NCBI RefSeq assembly: GCF_003096715.1
Contig: NZ_QEOL01000012.1
Coordinates: 147,529-211,528, forward strand
Direction: 5' to 3'
Origin: Paraburkholderia silvatlantica
GTDB lineage: Bacteria > Pseudomonadota > Gammaproteobacteria > Burkholderiales > Burkholderiaceae
DNA: 64,000 bases
Shown: one piece after another, positions 34,401-42,959 of the stretch
Layout: each line of letters starts with the position of its first letter
How positions within the stretch are numbered: position 1 is the first letter of the stretch
The notes under the pieces: generated by a model
The model's input: the letters and a program-made list of their open reading frames with translations, nothing else
Database searches by the model: none
What the model was told of the DNA's origin: nothing
Translations under genes and position numbers: made by a program

Positions 34401-34878
34401 GGGTGAGGAGGGCGCACCTGGCGGCACGGCGCGCTACGTCGACTCGTCGCTCGAACGCTTGGAAGTGCACGTGAGCGGGCTCAACGACAATCGTTATGTC
34501 GTCACCGTCAACGGGCAGGCGCTGCCGTTGCAGCCGACCGGCCCAGTCGGTGAATACGTGGCGGGTGTGTGCTACAAGGCATGGGCCCCACCGTCGGCTT
34601 TGCATCCGACTATTGGCGTGCATGCACCCTTGACCTTCGACATCGTCGACACGTGGATGCATCGCTCGCTGGCCGGTTGCCAGTATCACGTCGCGCACGC
34701 GGGAGGCCGCAACTACGACACGCTGCCGGTCAACGCCTACGAGGCCGAGAGCCGGCGATTGGCGCGCTTCTTCAACTTGGGACACACGCCGGGCAGGATG
34801 GACGTGGAGCCGGCCATACTGAGCCGGGAGTTCCCGTTCACGCTGGACCTTCGACATACGAGCCAGACGAGACGCTAA
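31432..34878 (+). CDS. Giant transglutaminase-DUF2126 protein
   Basis: A 1148-residue protein. Residues 1-290 form a transglutaminase module with the N-terminal domain MSIHVALHHVTHYSYDKLIN, the catalytic Cys in GSGSCRDSAWLMVQICRHLG and the His in TDLHAWCEVYLPGAGWIGFD. From about residue 300 the DUF2126 region begins (RLTQGGEPTFVSIDERDGAE, FGQGKWYPGEQLPRWALSIF). It continues through DGRHTGTGGGNHFVLGGATP, RNILIDVTGNTHRSEFCIDK and the end HTPGRMDVEPAILSREFPFT. Parts of DUF2126 resemble an amidoligase/glutamine synthetase-like fold in published analyses. It is cytoplasmic with no signal peptide. The ATG at 31432 is preferred over an upstream open stretch. It is the largest gene of the cluster. 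Confidence 0.94.
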   Translation: MSIHVALHHVTHYSYDKLINLGPQIVRLRPAPHCRTPILSYSLRVEPAGHFVNWQQDPFANYMARLVFPEKTRCFKVTVDLVAEMSVYNPFDFFLEESAQTFPFQYDDSVRHELAPYLACDQAAAAAPAFRSYVAGIDRSIEGTIDFLVALNQKLQQDVRYLVRMEPGVQKPVQTLELGSGSCRDSAWLMVQICRHLGLAARFASGYLIQLKPDVKALDGPGGSEVDFTDLHAWCEVYLPGAGWIGFDPTSGLLAGEGHIPLACTPQPMSAAPVEGLVDECEVEFAHEMNVTRIYESPRVTQPYTEEQWQDMLSLGQVVDADLLAGDVRLTQGGEPTFVSIDERDGAEWNTEALGPTKRGYATELVQRLRAEYGQGGFLHFGQGKWYPGEQLPRWALSIFWREDGQPVWNNPALFADEREPSSHTAADAQRFIAALTTRLGLDGECIEPGYEDVWYYLWRERRLPVNVDPFDSRLDDELERARLRKVFEQNLDSVVGYLLPLKSSEKGPGLGGSRWQTGPWFFRDERMYLYPGDSPMGYRLPLDSLPWVSESDYPYTVEQDPFAPRAALPGTEALRARYAGVEGAPALAAGRNERMGTRTLMQPLRGGVDPGAGLDADGTGRGDDDQRYPQLHESAGWITRTALCVEARKGILYVFMPPLAALEDYLELLGAVELTAGELGVKLVIEGYPPSRDARLKMLQVTPDPGVIEVNIHPAHDFNELVQRTEFLYEAAYQSRLCSEKFMVDGRHTGTGGGNHFVLGGATPADSPFLRRPDLLASLIAYWHNHPSLSYLFSGLFVGPTSQAPRVDEARNDQIYELELAFKEIERNKLIYGADMPPWLVDRVLRNILIDVTGNTHRSEFCIDKLYSPDSATGRLGLLELRAFEMPPHARMSIVQQLLLRALIARFWKAPYKVRLTRWGTELHDRFLLPAFLKMDFDDVLAEVNEAGYAFDPAWFAPHFEFRFPLYGQVAARGIQLSLRGALEPWHVMGEEGAPGGTARYVDSSLERLEVHVSGLNDNRYVVTVNGQALPLQPTGPVGEYVAGVCYKAWAPPSALHPTIGVHAPLTFDIVDTWMHRSLAGCQYHVAHAGGRNYDTLPVNAYEAESRRLARFFNLGHTPGRMDVEPAILSREFPFTLDLRHTSQTRR

Positions 34879-35044
34879 GGGTGTTTTTATCGCGCGAAGG
34901 CCGATCGGAGACATCGGTCCTCGCGAATACGGCCGGCCTGTGCGGGTCAGGCCGGCGCGCGAGCGGCCTCGCCGGCTGCGTGCGCAGCGGGAGTCGAACG
35001 CGTCGCGCGTGAACCACCACCTATGACAAAACGGGATTCCGGAA

Positions 35045-37699
35045 GTGCTTTCTACCCAACCCAATGGCCTGGTGTCCGACGGTAACTCAAGAGCGGCGCC
35101 GGTTCCGACGCGCTCGGGCCAGGGTGTCGCTGAACCGGCTACCGATCTGGCTCGCGCCGCCGAAGCCGGTCAATACGATGAACTGCGTGGCAGCGCCGCT
35201 GCGACGCCGACCATGCCGTTGACGGAGCATTGGCGCGAATTCTTCACGCAGTTGGCCGGCGAGGGCTTTGCCGGCCTCGACAAGCGCGTCGAGGCGCTGC
35301 GCCGCCGCGTGCATGACAACGGCATCACCTACAACGTGCATGCTGATGTCAGCAAGGGGGCCGCGCGCCCGTGGTCGCTCGATCTGTTTCCACTGCTCAT
35401 CACGCCGCAGGATTGGGCCAGCATTGAGCGTGGCGTGCTGCAGCGTACGCGTTTGCTCAATGCGATGCTCGACGACCTTTACGGGCCGCAAACCATTCTG
35501 CGTGATGCGTTGTTGCCACCTGCGCTGGTGACAGGGCATCCCGGTTATTTGCGGCCTATGCACGGTGTGCGCCCCGCCGGAGCGACATGGCTGCATATCG
35601 CCGCGTTCGATCTTGCGCGTGCACCGAATGGCGAATGGCGCCTGGTGTCGCAGCGCACCCAGGGACCGTCGGGCCTCGGCTATTTGCTGGAGAACCGTCT
35701 GATCGTCTCCGGTCTGTTTCCACAGCCGTTTCACAGTCTGCGTGTGCAGCGCCTCGCAGCCAGCTATCGCGCTTTGCTACAGAGCATGCAGGACATGAGT
35801 CCGGCGGGGCGAAACTCGCGCATTGTGCTGTTGACGCCGGGACCGCTAACCGAAACCTACTTCGAGCATGCTTACCTTGCCCGCTACCTGGGGCTGACCT
35901 TGGTGGAAGGCAGCGATCTATCTGCGCGCGACAATCGTCTGTATCTGAAGACACTGCAGGGGTTGGAGCCCGTGCATGGCGTGCTCGGGCGCCTCGATGA
36001 CGACTATCTCGACCCGCTGGAACTGCGTTCGGATTCCACATTGGGTGTGCCGGGACTGTTGCAGGCGGTGCGTGCCGGCAACCTGCTGATCGCCAATGCG
36101 CCTGGCTCCAGCTTCCTGGAATCACCCGGCATTCTGGGCTTCCTGCCGCGGCTTGCCGAACGTCTGCTGGGCGAGCCGCTGCTCCTTTCGACGGTGCCGA
36201 CGTGGTGGTGCGGTGAGCGGCTCGCCTACGATGAGGCCATGCCGCGGCTGTCGCAGTGCGTGATCAAGCCGACGTATCCAGCCGGTATCCAATGCGGAGG
36301 CCGGTTCGAGCCGGTAGTCGGCAGCACCTTGTCGGAGCCGATGCTCAATGAGTGGCGCGCGCTCATCGCTGCGCAACCGGACAACTACACGGTGCAGACC
36401 TATCTGCCATTCTCGCAGGCGCCGACCTGGCATAGCCGTGACGCGGCGGGCTGCGCGGCGCACGAGCGCATTGTGCCGCGCGCGGCCATGCTGCGCGTCT
36501 TCGCGATTTCGGACGGACCAGGCGCATGGCGTGTGCTGCCGGGCGGGCTTACGCGTATCGCGAGCCGCGATCAGTTGTCCAATGTATCCATGCGGCGAGG
36601 CGGCAGCAGCGTCGACACGTGGGTCATGACCGAGGGCGCCGTCGATGCGACGACGATGCTGCGCGAACATCTCGGCCCCGACGACCTGATCGCGCGATCA
36701 CGTACCGTTTCGAGCCGTGCCGCCGAGAATCTGTTCTGGCTCGGGCGTTACACCGAGCGCGCGGCGAACAGTGCCCGTCTCGCGCGCGCGGCGCTCGAAC
36801 GCCTCACTGCGGAGGCCGACGACGACAGTGCGGCACAGTTGCATCTGCTTGACGTGCTGTGCCGGGAAGGCCACATGATTCCTGCCGACACTCCGCCGGG
36901 CCCGCACGCGCCGCGCGACTTCGAGCGTGCGCTGAGCGCGGCGCTGACGAGCAGCGACGACGGGATCTCCAGCGTCGCGTTCAGTCTGCGAGGTATGTGT
37001 GGGGCGGCGGCGGCGATCCGCGAACGCCTGTCCCGCGAGCAATGGCGACTGATCACCGACGCAGTCCAGCACTTCAGTCAGACGTGGCAAGCCGGTGGCG
37101 GCGAACCTGAGTCGTCTGGCAACGAGGCGCTGCGCGCGCTGGAGCGCCTGAACATTCACCTGGGCACGATCACAGGCGCACAGACCGATCACATGACACG
37201 CGACGACGGTTGGCGCTTGCTGTCGATTGGCCGGCAGATCGATCGTCTGGCGTTTCTCGGCACCGTCCTCACAGCAGCGTTTAGAACCGGTGCGGTTCAC
37301 GAACAGAATGGCTTCGAACTGGTGCTCGACCTGTTCGACAGCGCGATCACGTTTCGCTCGCAATTCCAGCGCCGCTTCGACGTCGCGCCGCTGATTGACC
37401 TGCTTGTGCTGGACGCCGACAACCCTCGCTCGCTGGCTTGGGTGGCACAGACACTACGTGGACGGTTATCCAAGGTGGAGTGCGGTGAGCGCCATGAGCT
37501 GTCGGACCTGGCTCGAATCATCCCGGACGTCGCCCGCTGGCCGCTGCGCGAATTGTGCGACCCGGGTGAAGACGGTCTCTACGGGCCGCTGCTGGATCGC
37601 TTGAGCGCCTGTTGCGAGGCAGTCTGCAAGCTGTCTGACCGCATTGGCGAGCGCTATTTCAGCCATGTGCGCGAAGCCGAAACGACGCTGTGGGGTTAA
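35045..37699 (+). CDS. Fused circularly permuted ATP-grasp plus alpha-E protein, second copy
   Basis: An 884-residue fusion. Residues 1-60 are a variable leader. About 60-530 is the permuted ATP-grasp domain (FPLLITPQDWASIERGVLQR, TRLLNAMLDDLYGPQTILRD, RTQGPSGLGYLLENRLIVSG, VLLTPGPLTETYFEHAYLAR, SSVDTWVM). About 555-870 is the alpha-E domain (SRAAENLFWLGRYTERAANS then ARLARAALERL, LDADNPRSLAWVAQTLRGRL). It joins in one chain what 27548 and 29094 encode separately, strong evidence that the two domains act together. The start is a GTG at 35045. It lies 166 bp after the giant transglutaminase gene and 13 bp before the last transglutaminase gene. Confidence 0.94.
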   Translation: MLSTQPNGLVSDGNSRAAPVPTRSGQGVAEPATDLARAAEAGQYDELRGSAAATPTMPLTEHWREFFTQLAGEGFAGLDKRVEALRRRVHDNGITYNVHADVSKGAARPWSLDLFPLLITPQDWASIERGVLQRTRLLNAMLDDLYGPQTILRDALLPPALVTGHPGYLRPMHGVRPAGATWLHIAAFDLARAPNGEWRLVSQRTQGPSGLGYLLENRLIVSGLFPQPFHSLRVQRLAASYRALLQSMQDMSPAGRNSRIVLLTPGPLTETYFEHAYLARYLGLTLVEGSDLSARDNRLYLKTLQGLEPVHGVLGRLDDDYLDPLELRSDSTLGVPGLLQAVRAGNLLIANAPGSSFLESPGILGFLPRLAERLLGEPLLLSTVPTWWCGERLAYDEAMPRLSQCVIKPTYPAGIQCGGRFEPVVGSTLSEPMLNEWRALIAAQPDNYTVQTYLPFSQAPTWHSRDAAGCAAHERIVPRAAMLRVFAISDGPGAWRVLPGGLTRIASRDQLSNVSMRRGGSSVDTWVMTEGAVDATTMLREHLGPDDLIARSRTVSSRAAENLFWLGRYTERAANSARLARAALERLTAEADDDSAAQLHLLDVLCREGHMIPADTPPGPHAPRDFERALSAALTSSDDGISSVAFSLRGMCGAAAAIRERLSREQWRLITDAVQHFSQTWQAGGGEPESSGNEALRALERLNIHLGTITGAQTDHMTRDDGWRLLSIGRQIDRLAFLGTVLTAAFRTGAVHEQNGFELVLDLFDSAITFRSQFQRRFDVAPLIDLLVLDADNPRSLAWVAQTLRGRLSKVECGERHELSDLARIIPDVARWPLRELCDPGEDGLYGPLLDRLSACCEAVCKLSDRIGERYFSHVREAETTLWG

Positions 37700-37712
37700 A
37701 GCTAAATCGATC

Positions 37713-38735
37713 ATGGACCTACCCGAACAGTCCGCCGGCCAGGATCAGCGCGCCGACGGCGCGCGCTTGCTGCGCGTGACGCACGATACGCACTACCAAT
37801 ACTCGGCGCGGGTGGAATACGCGCAGCATCAGGCATGGTTGCATCCGCGGGAAACGCCTCGCCAACAGGTGCTGGATTTTTCGCTAGATGTCAAACCCTC
37901 GCCGGATCTAATCAGCACCGAGGTCGACACGTTCGGCAATCGGCGTTACTTCTTCTCGCTCAACCAGCCGCACGACGAATTGCTCGTGCGCAGTAGCAGT
38001 CTGGTTCGCGTGCGGCCGCCGCGACTCGCGGCAGCCGCATCCGGCGAACGACCGCCAGTGATCTCCGACCCCTCAACCTGCAACGCCAGTGCTTGGGAAG
38101 CCATCCGCGCAAGCCTCAGCTATCGCGCCGGGCAACCTTACGACCCCGCCTGCGAATTCACTTTTGCTTCAAGCTATGTCACCCGTCATGCTGAACTGGC
38201 GCGCTACGCCGCGCCCAGTTTCACGCCAGGCCGAGCGCTCGTGCAGGCGGCGTGGGAATTGATGCAGCGTATTCACGAAGACTTTGCCTACGCGTCGAAT
38301 AGCACCGAGGTGACGACGACCGCGCTCTCAGCACTGGCGATACGACGTGGAGTCTGCCAGGACTTCGCGCATGTGCTGATTGGCGCCCTACGTTCGCTCG
38401 GTCTTGCGGCGCGCTATGTCAGCGGCTATCTGCTCACCCGGCCGCCCCCAGGAAAGCCGCGGCTGATTGGCGCTGACGCCTCGCATGCCTGGGCCGAAGT
38501 CTACGATCCGGCCTGGCCCGAGGACGGTGGCTGGCTGCAACTGGACCCGACCAACAACCGCGCGCCCGGTAACGATTACGTGGTGCTCGCGACCGGCCGT
38601 GACTATGCGGATGTGGCGCCGCTGCGCGGCGTAATCCACGGTGGTGGCAGTGAGCATGCGCTTACGGTGGGCGTGACGGTTGATCCGCTCGACGAGTCTC
38701 ACGATACTTTATGCGTTCCGGCCGCCCATCAGTGA
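37713..38735 (+). CDS. Transglutaminase-like protein, third copy, last gene of the cluster
   Basis: A 340-residue protein with the same layout as the one at 30044. It has the N-terminal domain LLRVTHDTHYQYSARVEYAQ, then catalytic Cys in RRGVCQDFAHVLIGALRSLG, His in ADASHAWAEVYDPAWPEDGG and Asp in LDPTNNRAPGNDYV. The family ending GGGSEHALTVGVTVDPL is complete. The ATG at 37713 is 13 bp after the fused ATP-grasp/alpha-E gene, so the two are surely cotranscribed. Its 3' end overlaps, on the other strand, the remains of an AraC-type regulator gene. Confidence 0.93.
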   Translation: MDLPEQSAGQDQRADGARLLRVTHDTHYQYSARVEYAQHQAWLHPRETPRQQVLDFSLDVKPSPDLISTEVDTFGNRRYFFSLNQPHDELLVRSSSLVRVRPPRLAAAASGERPPVISDPSTCNASAWEAIRASLSYRAGQPYDPACEFTFASSYVTRHAELARYAAPSFTPGRALVQAAWELMQRIHEDFAYASNSTEVTTTALSALAIRRGVCQDFAHVLIGALRSLGLAARYVSGYLLTRPPPGKPRLIGADASHAWAEVYDPAWPEDGGWLQLDPTNNRAPGNDYVVLATGRDYADVAPLRGVIHGGGSEHALTVGVTVDPLDESHDTLCVPAAHQ

Positions 38736-39000
38736 GCCACGCTCGAAAGTCATATTTCCAAATCGCTCCCGGTACTCGCTGGGCGTCAATCCGGTGTGTC
38801 GCTTGAAAAGACGTCTAAAAAAGCAAGATCGGAGTATCCGACTTTGGAAGAGACAGTGGCCATCGGGATGCTATCGTTCTCAAGCAGTCTCTTTGCCGCT
38901 GACATCCTCAAAGACTGCACATAGGCAACCGGTGCGTGGCCTGTCGCAGCCTTGAAGCGCCTGATGAAACTGCGCGGCGCGACGTGAGCCGGCCTGTGCG
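38709..39000 (-). pseudogene. AraC-family regulator remnant, C-terminal HTH with a one-base deletion
   Basis: On the minus strand a frame reads AHVAPRSFIRRFKAATGHAP then VAYVQSLRMSAAKRLLENDS, IPMATVSSKVGYSDLAF. This is the double HTH of AraC/GlxA-type regulators. At 38817-38822 a run of six A (minus-strand T) replaces the seven needed. Adding one restores FFRRLFKRHTGLTPSEYRER then FG and runs to a stop at 38709-38711, overlapping the end of the third transglutaminase gene. The N-terminal sensor domain is absent. It may have been a regulator of the neighbouring cluster. Confidence 0.75.
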
Positions 39001-39092
39001 CCGTCACAACCATCGGCGGCGCGTGTGTCGGCAACGTTGCCCAATTGCGCCTACTCAGCCCTGAACTCCATGGGTGGAGAATTTAGCGCTTA

Positions 39093-39624
39093 GTGCGGCT
39101 GCAAAGCCGATGAAGATAGTTGATGAAAGTTCAATACGGAGAAGATGTGGCGAATCACTCAGGCCCCGAGTTATGCGGCGTGCATCGCGAGGTGCAGGCC
39201 GAAGTGTTGACAGGGGAAACCGGCAGGCCAGCCATTGAGCCGCGAAATAGATATTCCGGGATGCCGACGCTGTTAAGCGAAGCGGAAAGCAACATGGCGC
39301 ACGACGTCAATGGCAAGTCGTGTGCTGATCCCGCACGGTCGGAGACCCTGTGTGCATGTCGGGAAGTCTTTCATACGGAAGCAGCGAGATCTCATCGGTG
39401 TCCGGTGCGGGTGGACCGGACGGGACTGGGAAGGTCAATGACCGTAAGCCAGTCGGTCGCGCTTCAAATGGTTGCTCCACAAATACCTGCCGCCGTACCG
39501 ACTCGTCCATCCGCATCCGACCGAGCGGTTTCGCGTCAACACCTTTGGTAAGAGCCGTATGCAGTAGTTCTGCACGTACGGATCTGTGCGGGGGGCGATG
39601 GGTAACCATCGTCCCTACCGCGAC
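39093..39624 (+). mobile_element. Group II intron remnant with its reverse-transcriptase gene deleted
   Basis: The 3' end carries a convincing domain V: GAGCCGTATGCAG (39552-39564) pairs with CTGCACGTACGGATC (about 39570-39584), with the AGC triad and the characteristic two-base CG bulge. Domain VI follows (CGATGG/CCATCG stem with an unpaired A in CCTACCG), ending about 39624. A GTGCGGC-type 5' end is proposed at 39093. A frame just before domain V (FKWLLHKYLPPYRLVHPHPT then ERFRVNTFGKSRMQ) looks like the last codons of the intron-encoded protein; the rest of that gene is missing. At about 530 bp it cannot move by itself but may still fold. The 5' boundary is tentative. Confidence 0.65.
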
Positions 39625-40084
39625 CGATAGAATGCATAGGGAGATGGAGAATTGTCTTGTGCAAATTGTTCGCGAGAGTGCGGATGATCAACGGCCCGAT
39701 CTCGAATTTGGGTCGACCGATACAGCGACCTGTCCCGTCGATCTGGTCGGCGGTGGTAAGCGCGACAGCGCGCGCGAGCGGCTTACGTTGAACCCGCATA
39801 CGGTAGTCCAGACAAGCGAACTCCCGAAGACGTCGTTGACGGCTCGCATATGCGGGTTAATGACAGCGCATGTGATCGATGACAGATCTTCCATGGGCAA
39901 TCCGAAATGGAGAACGTGAGGTCAAAATTGGCAAAGAGTGTTCCCACAGCTGTGAGCATTCGCGGACGTAACAACCCGTGAATATGGGCGGTGTGCCGGC
40001 GGTACGTCACCGGCACCGCGCAGGTCTGACTGCGTCAAGGCGAGTGAAGAGCGCTCGAACTAGGACTGACGCGGCAGTCGCGCA
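39625..40084. other. Gap between the intron remnant and the copper ATPase gene
   Basis: About 460 bp with no recognised gene. Minus-strand frames between 39540 and 39900 have partly protein-like stretches (INPHMRAVNDVFGSSLVWTT) that I cannot assign; they may come from a decayed gene. No clear terminator for the copper ATPase gene, whose 3' end faces this gap, was found. Confidence 0.3.
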
Positions 40085-42502
40085 TCACGTCCGGGCGGTC
40101 CGGAGCCGCAACGCGTTACCGATGACAGAGACCGAGCTCAACGCCATTGCGGCACTGGCGATTATCGGGCTGAGCACAATACCAAACCACGGATAGAGCA
40201 TACCCGCGGCCACGGGAATTCCTACCGCGTTGTATGCAAATGCGAAGAACAGGTTCTGTCGGATGTTCTTCATCGTGTCGATGCTCAACGCACGGGCGCG
40301 TGCGATGCCGCGCAGGTCTCCCTTGACGAGAACGACGCGGGCGCTGTTGATGGCCACATCCGTTCCGCTGCCCATCGCGATGCCAACATTCGCCTGCGCA
40401 AGAGCCGGCGCGTCGTTCACACCATCCCCGGCCATGGCGACGATGTGTCCCTGCGCCTGAAGCTCCTGAACATGCTTGTACTTGTCTTCCGGCAGAACGC
40501 CAGCCTTGACGCCATCAAGCGACAGGGCCGTCGCCACAGCGTTTGCAGTGACCGCATTGTCCCCAGTGAGCATCACAATCCGCACGCCGGATGCTTTGAG
40601 CACACGAACGGCGTCGGGTGTGGTCGCCTTCACGGGATCGGCCACCCCAATATAACCAGCAAGCTCGCCTTCCATGGCGACATAGATGACCGTTTGTCCC
40701 GCCTCGCGCAGCTTGTCTGTATTGAATTCGACAGGCTGGCAGTTAATATTCGCATCTTCCATCAGACGCACGTTGCCAAGCGACACCGTGTGTCCATCAA
40801 TTTTTCCGGTTACACCTTTGCCAGGGATCGAGTCGAAAGCATCCACGCGATTCGTGCCTGTTCCAGCTTCCTTTGCACGCGCGATGATGGCCTGTGCGAG
40901 CGGGTGTTCGCTCGCACCTTCGAGACTGGCGGCGTAATCCAGCAACTGGGATTCGGACCGGCCGTTGAGCGTAACGACTGTTTGCACGCGTGGTTTGCCC
41001 TCCGTAAGGGTTCCAGTCTTGTCGACGACGACGGTGTCTACCTTCTCCATTAATTCAAGGGCTTCCGCGTCCTTGATGAGCACGCCTTCGCGAGCACCAC
41101 GTCCGATCCCAACGATGATGGAAACGGGGGTGGCTAGACCGAGTGCGCACGGGCACGCAACGATAAGCACACTGATGGCGACGACCAACGCGTTGCCCAG
41201 AGCTGGCGCGGGCCCAACCAGGGCCCAGATGACAAAGGCAATCGCAGCAAGGCCAATGACCGCGAGCACGAACCAGCCCGAGACCCGGTCGGCGAGCTTC
41301 TGGATAGGCGCACGCGAGCGGGCCGCCTCTGCCACCATCTGCACGATTCTGGCAAGCAGGGTGTCGGAGCCAACCTTCTCTGCGCGCATCAGGAGCGTTC
41401 CCGTCTGGTTGACGGTTGCGCCGGTCACCTTGCTGCCCGTGACTTTCTCTGCGGGGATCGGTTCGCCGGTAATCATCGCTTCGTCGACGCTCGACCGTCC
41501 CTCAACGACGACGCCGTCAACGGGTATTTTTGAACCGGGCTTGACGCGAAGTGTGTCGCCGACGATGACGGCCTCGAGCGCTACAGTTTCCTCACTGCCA
41601 TCGGAGCTGATGCGTACCGCCGTGTGCGGCGCAAGCTGCAACAGGTCACGGATTGCGCTTGACGTGCGTGAGCGCGCGCGAAGCTCCAGTATCTGCCCGA
41701 GCAGCACGAGTGTCACGATGACTGCGGCTGCCTCGAAGTAAAGCGGTAACTCGCGTCCATGTCTGAACGCTTCGGGTAGTACGCCGGGGAAGAACAACGC
41801 GAAGACGCTGAACGCATAGGCGGCAGCTACTCCCAGTCCGATAAGGCTGAACATGTTCAGCCGCCACGTCACAAATGACTTCCAGCCCCGCTGTAAAAAC
41901 GGCCAGCCGGCCCACAGCACCACTGGGGTCGCCAGCAACGCTTGTACGCACTGTGACCACGACGCCTGCGTCCAGCGCGGTACGGCCCACTCACTAAACA
42001 GATGGTCGATTCCGGCGCCAATATCGACAGGCAGAACCATTCGCCCCATTGTCATAAGCAGCAGCGGAATGGAGAGGGCGAGGCCAACCCAGAAACGTCG
42101 CGTCATCGACTCCAGTTCGACGTTATGTTCTTCTGTCGCACCCGGCGTCACTGGCTCAAGGGCCATTCCGCAAATTGGACATGCGCCAGGCGCCGTCGCG
42201 CGTATCTGCGGGTGCATCGGGCAGGTGTAAATGACACCGGCAGCCGGCCTGGAGACAGATTTCCGGTCCGCGCTCGCGTACTTGCCCGGATCTGCCCCAA
42301 AGACCTCGAGACATTTGCTGCTGCAAAAGTAGTACGTCTGGTCGCGATATTTGAGGTGATGCTCCGACTCTGTCGTTACTGTCATTCCGCATACCGGGTC
42401 AACGGCTTCGGTTGCGTTTTGCTGGCCAGCAGGGGACACACGCGCGTGCCCAAAAGCTTCGTGGCTGTGGGTATGATGGTTGTGGCTGTGCGTATCAGAC
42501 AT
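40085..42502 (-). CDS. copA: Copper-translocating P1B-type ATPase with N-terminal His-rich and YHS metal modules
   Basis: An 805-residue inner-membrane pump that exports Cu(I). Order: His-rich tail (SDTHSHNHHTHSHE); a YHS domain (DPVCGMTV ... YYFCSSKCLEVF); a heavy-metal binding motif YTCPMHPQIRATAPGACPIC then GMALEP; and eight membrane helices including the ion-binding CPC in VACPCALGLATPVS. The cytoplasmic motifs are MITGEP (actuator), DKTGTLTEG (phosphorylated Asp), SEHPLAQA (HP nucleotide site) and GDGVNDAPAL (hinge). No classical HMA domain is present; YHS/HMBD modules replace it, as in many environmental proteobacteria. It is monocistronic, with no cueR or chaperone gene adjacent. Confidence 0.95.
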   Translation of the reverse strand: MSDTHSHNHHTHSHEAFGHARVSPAGQQNATEAVDPVCGMTVTTESEHHLKYRDQTYYFCSSKCLEVFGADPGKYASADRKSVSRPAAGVIYTCPMHPQIRATAPGACPICGMALEPVTPGATEEHNVELESMTRRFWVGLALSIPLLLMTMGRMVLPVDIGAGIDHLFSEWAVPRWTQASWSQCVQALLATPVVLWAGWPFLQRGWKSFVTWRLNMFSLIGLGVAAAYAFSVFALFFPGVLPEAFRHGRELPLYFEAAAVIVTLVLLGQILELRARSRTSSAIRDLLQLAPHTAVRISSDGSEETVALEAVIVGDTLRVKPGSKIPVDGVVVEGRSSVDEAMITGEPIPAEKVTGSKVTGATVNQTGTLLMRAEKVGSDTLLARIVQMVAEAARSRAPIQKLADRVSGWFVLAVIGLAAIAFVIWALVGPAPALGNALVVAISVLIVACPCALGLATPVSIIVGIGRGAREGVLIKDAEALELMEKVDTVVVDKTGTLTEGKPRVQTVVTLNGRSESQLLDYAASLEGASEHPLAQAIIARAKEAGTGTNRVDAFDSIPGKGVTGKIDGHTVSLGNVRLMEDANINCQPVEFNTDKLREAGQTVIYVAMEGELAGYIGVADPVKATTPDAVRVLKASGVRIVMLTGDNAVTANAVATALSLDGVKAGVLPEDKYKHVQELQAQGHIVAMAGDGVNDAPALAQANVGIAMGSGTDVAINSARVVLVKGDLRGIARARALSIDTMKNIRQNLFFAFAYNAVGIPVAAGMLYPWFGIVLSPIIASAAMALSSVSVIGNALRLRTART

Positions 42503-42959
42503 CGTAAATATTCCCGGCTGTAGTCAATGCACGTGAACTGCGTCACTGGCCGATAATTTGGGGATGAAGCCTGGCGGCGTGCACGCAGCATAGTCTCTCC
42601 ATATCTGGCCGAAATGTTTTTTTCCGCTTCATGCGCCTGCGTCATGACAAGCCTGACAGATATGTGGATTTGCACGGAATCCTGACCGGCGACGATCTTC
42701 TCAGGCACAGGAAATGGCCAGGCAAAAAACTGGGCTAGCCTCAGTCCAGCTGAAGGGGGCAGGTTATGGTTAAGGGTCTCCGGCCGGTGGGCGGTGGCTC
42801 AGGGTCATCAAGGCTCCATGGGGAAATTTTGGGCATAGTATACTGGTGTACCTTTCCCATTAAATCAATCTTCGTCAATGGCCGCAATTCAATTCCCTTT
42901 GTGAGTCACGAACGGTCCAGAAATCTCGATGACCAGGTTGCCGATTCGATTGTAAGCGC
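42503..42959. other. Gap upstream of the copper ATPase gene
   Basis: About 450 bp between the copA start and the recognisable transposase remnant. It must include the copA promoter, but I saw no CueR-type dyad. A frame around 42766-43038 is the shadow or decayed 3' end of the IS110 element. Confidence 0.3.

Noticed and set aside
34980..35030. GGGAGTCGAACGCG, resembling the T-arm of a reverse-strand tRNA
   Set aside because: No acceptor, D or anticodon stems can be folded around it.
38817..38822. Homopolymer at the AraC frameshift as a phase-variation switch
   Set aside because: The gene also lacks its N-terminal domain, so switching the tract would not restore a full regulator.
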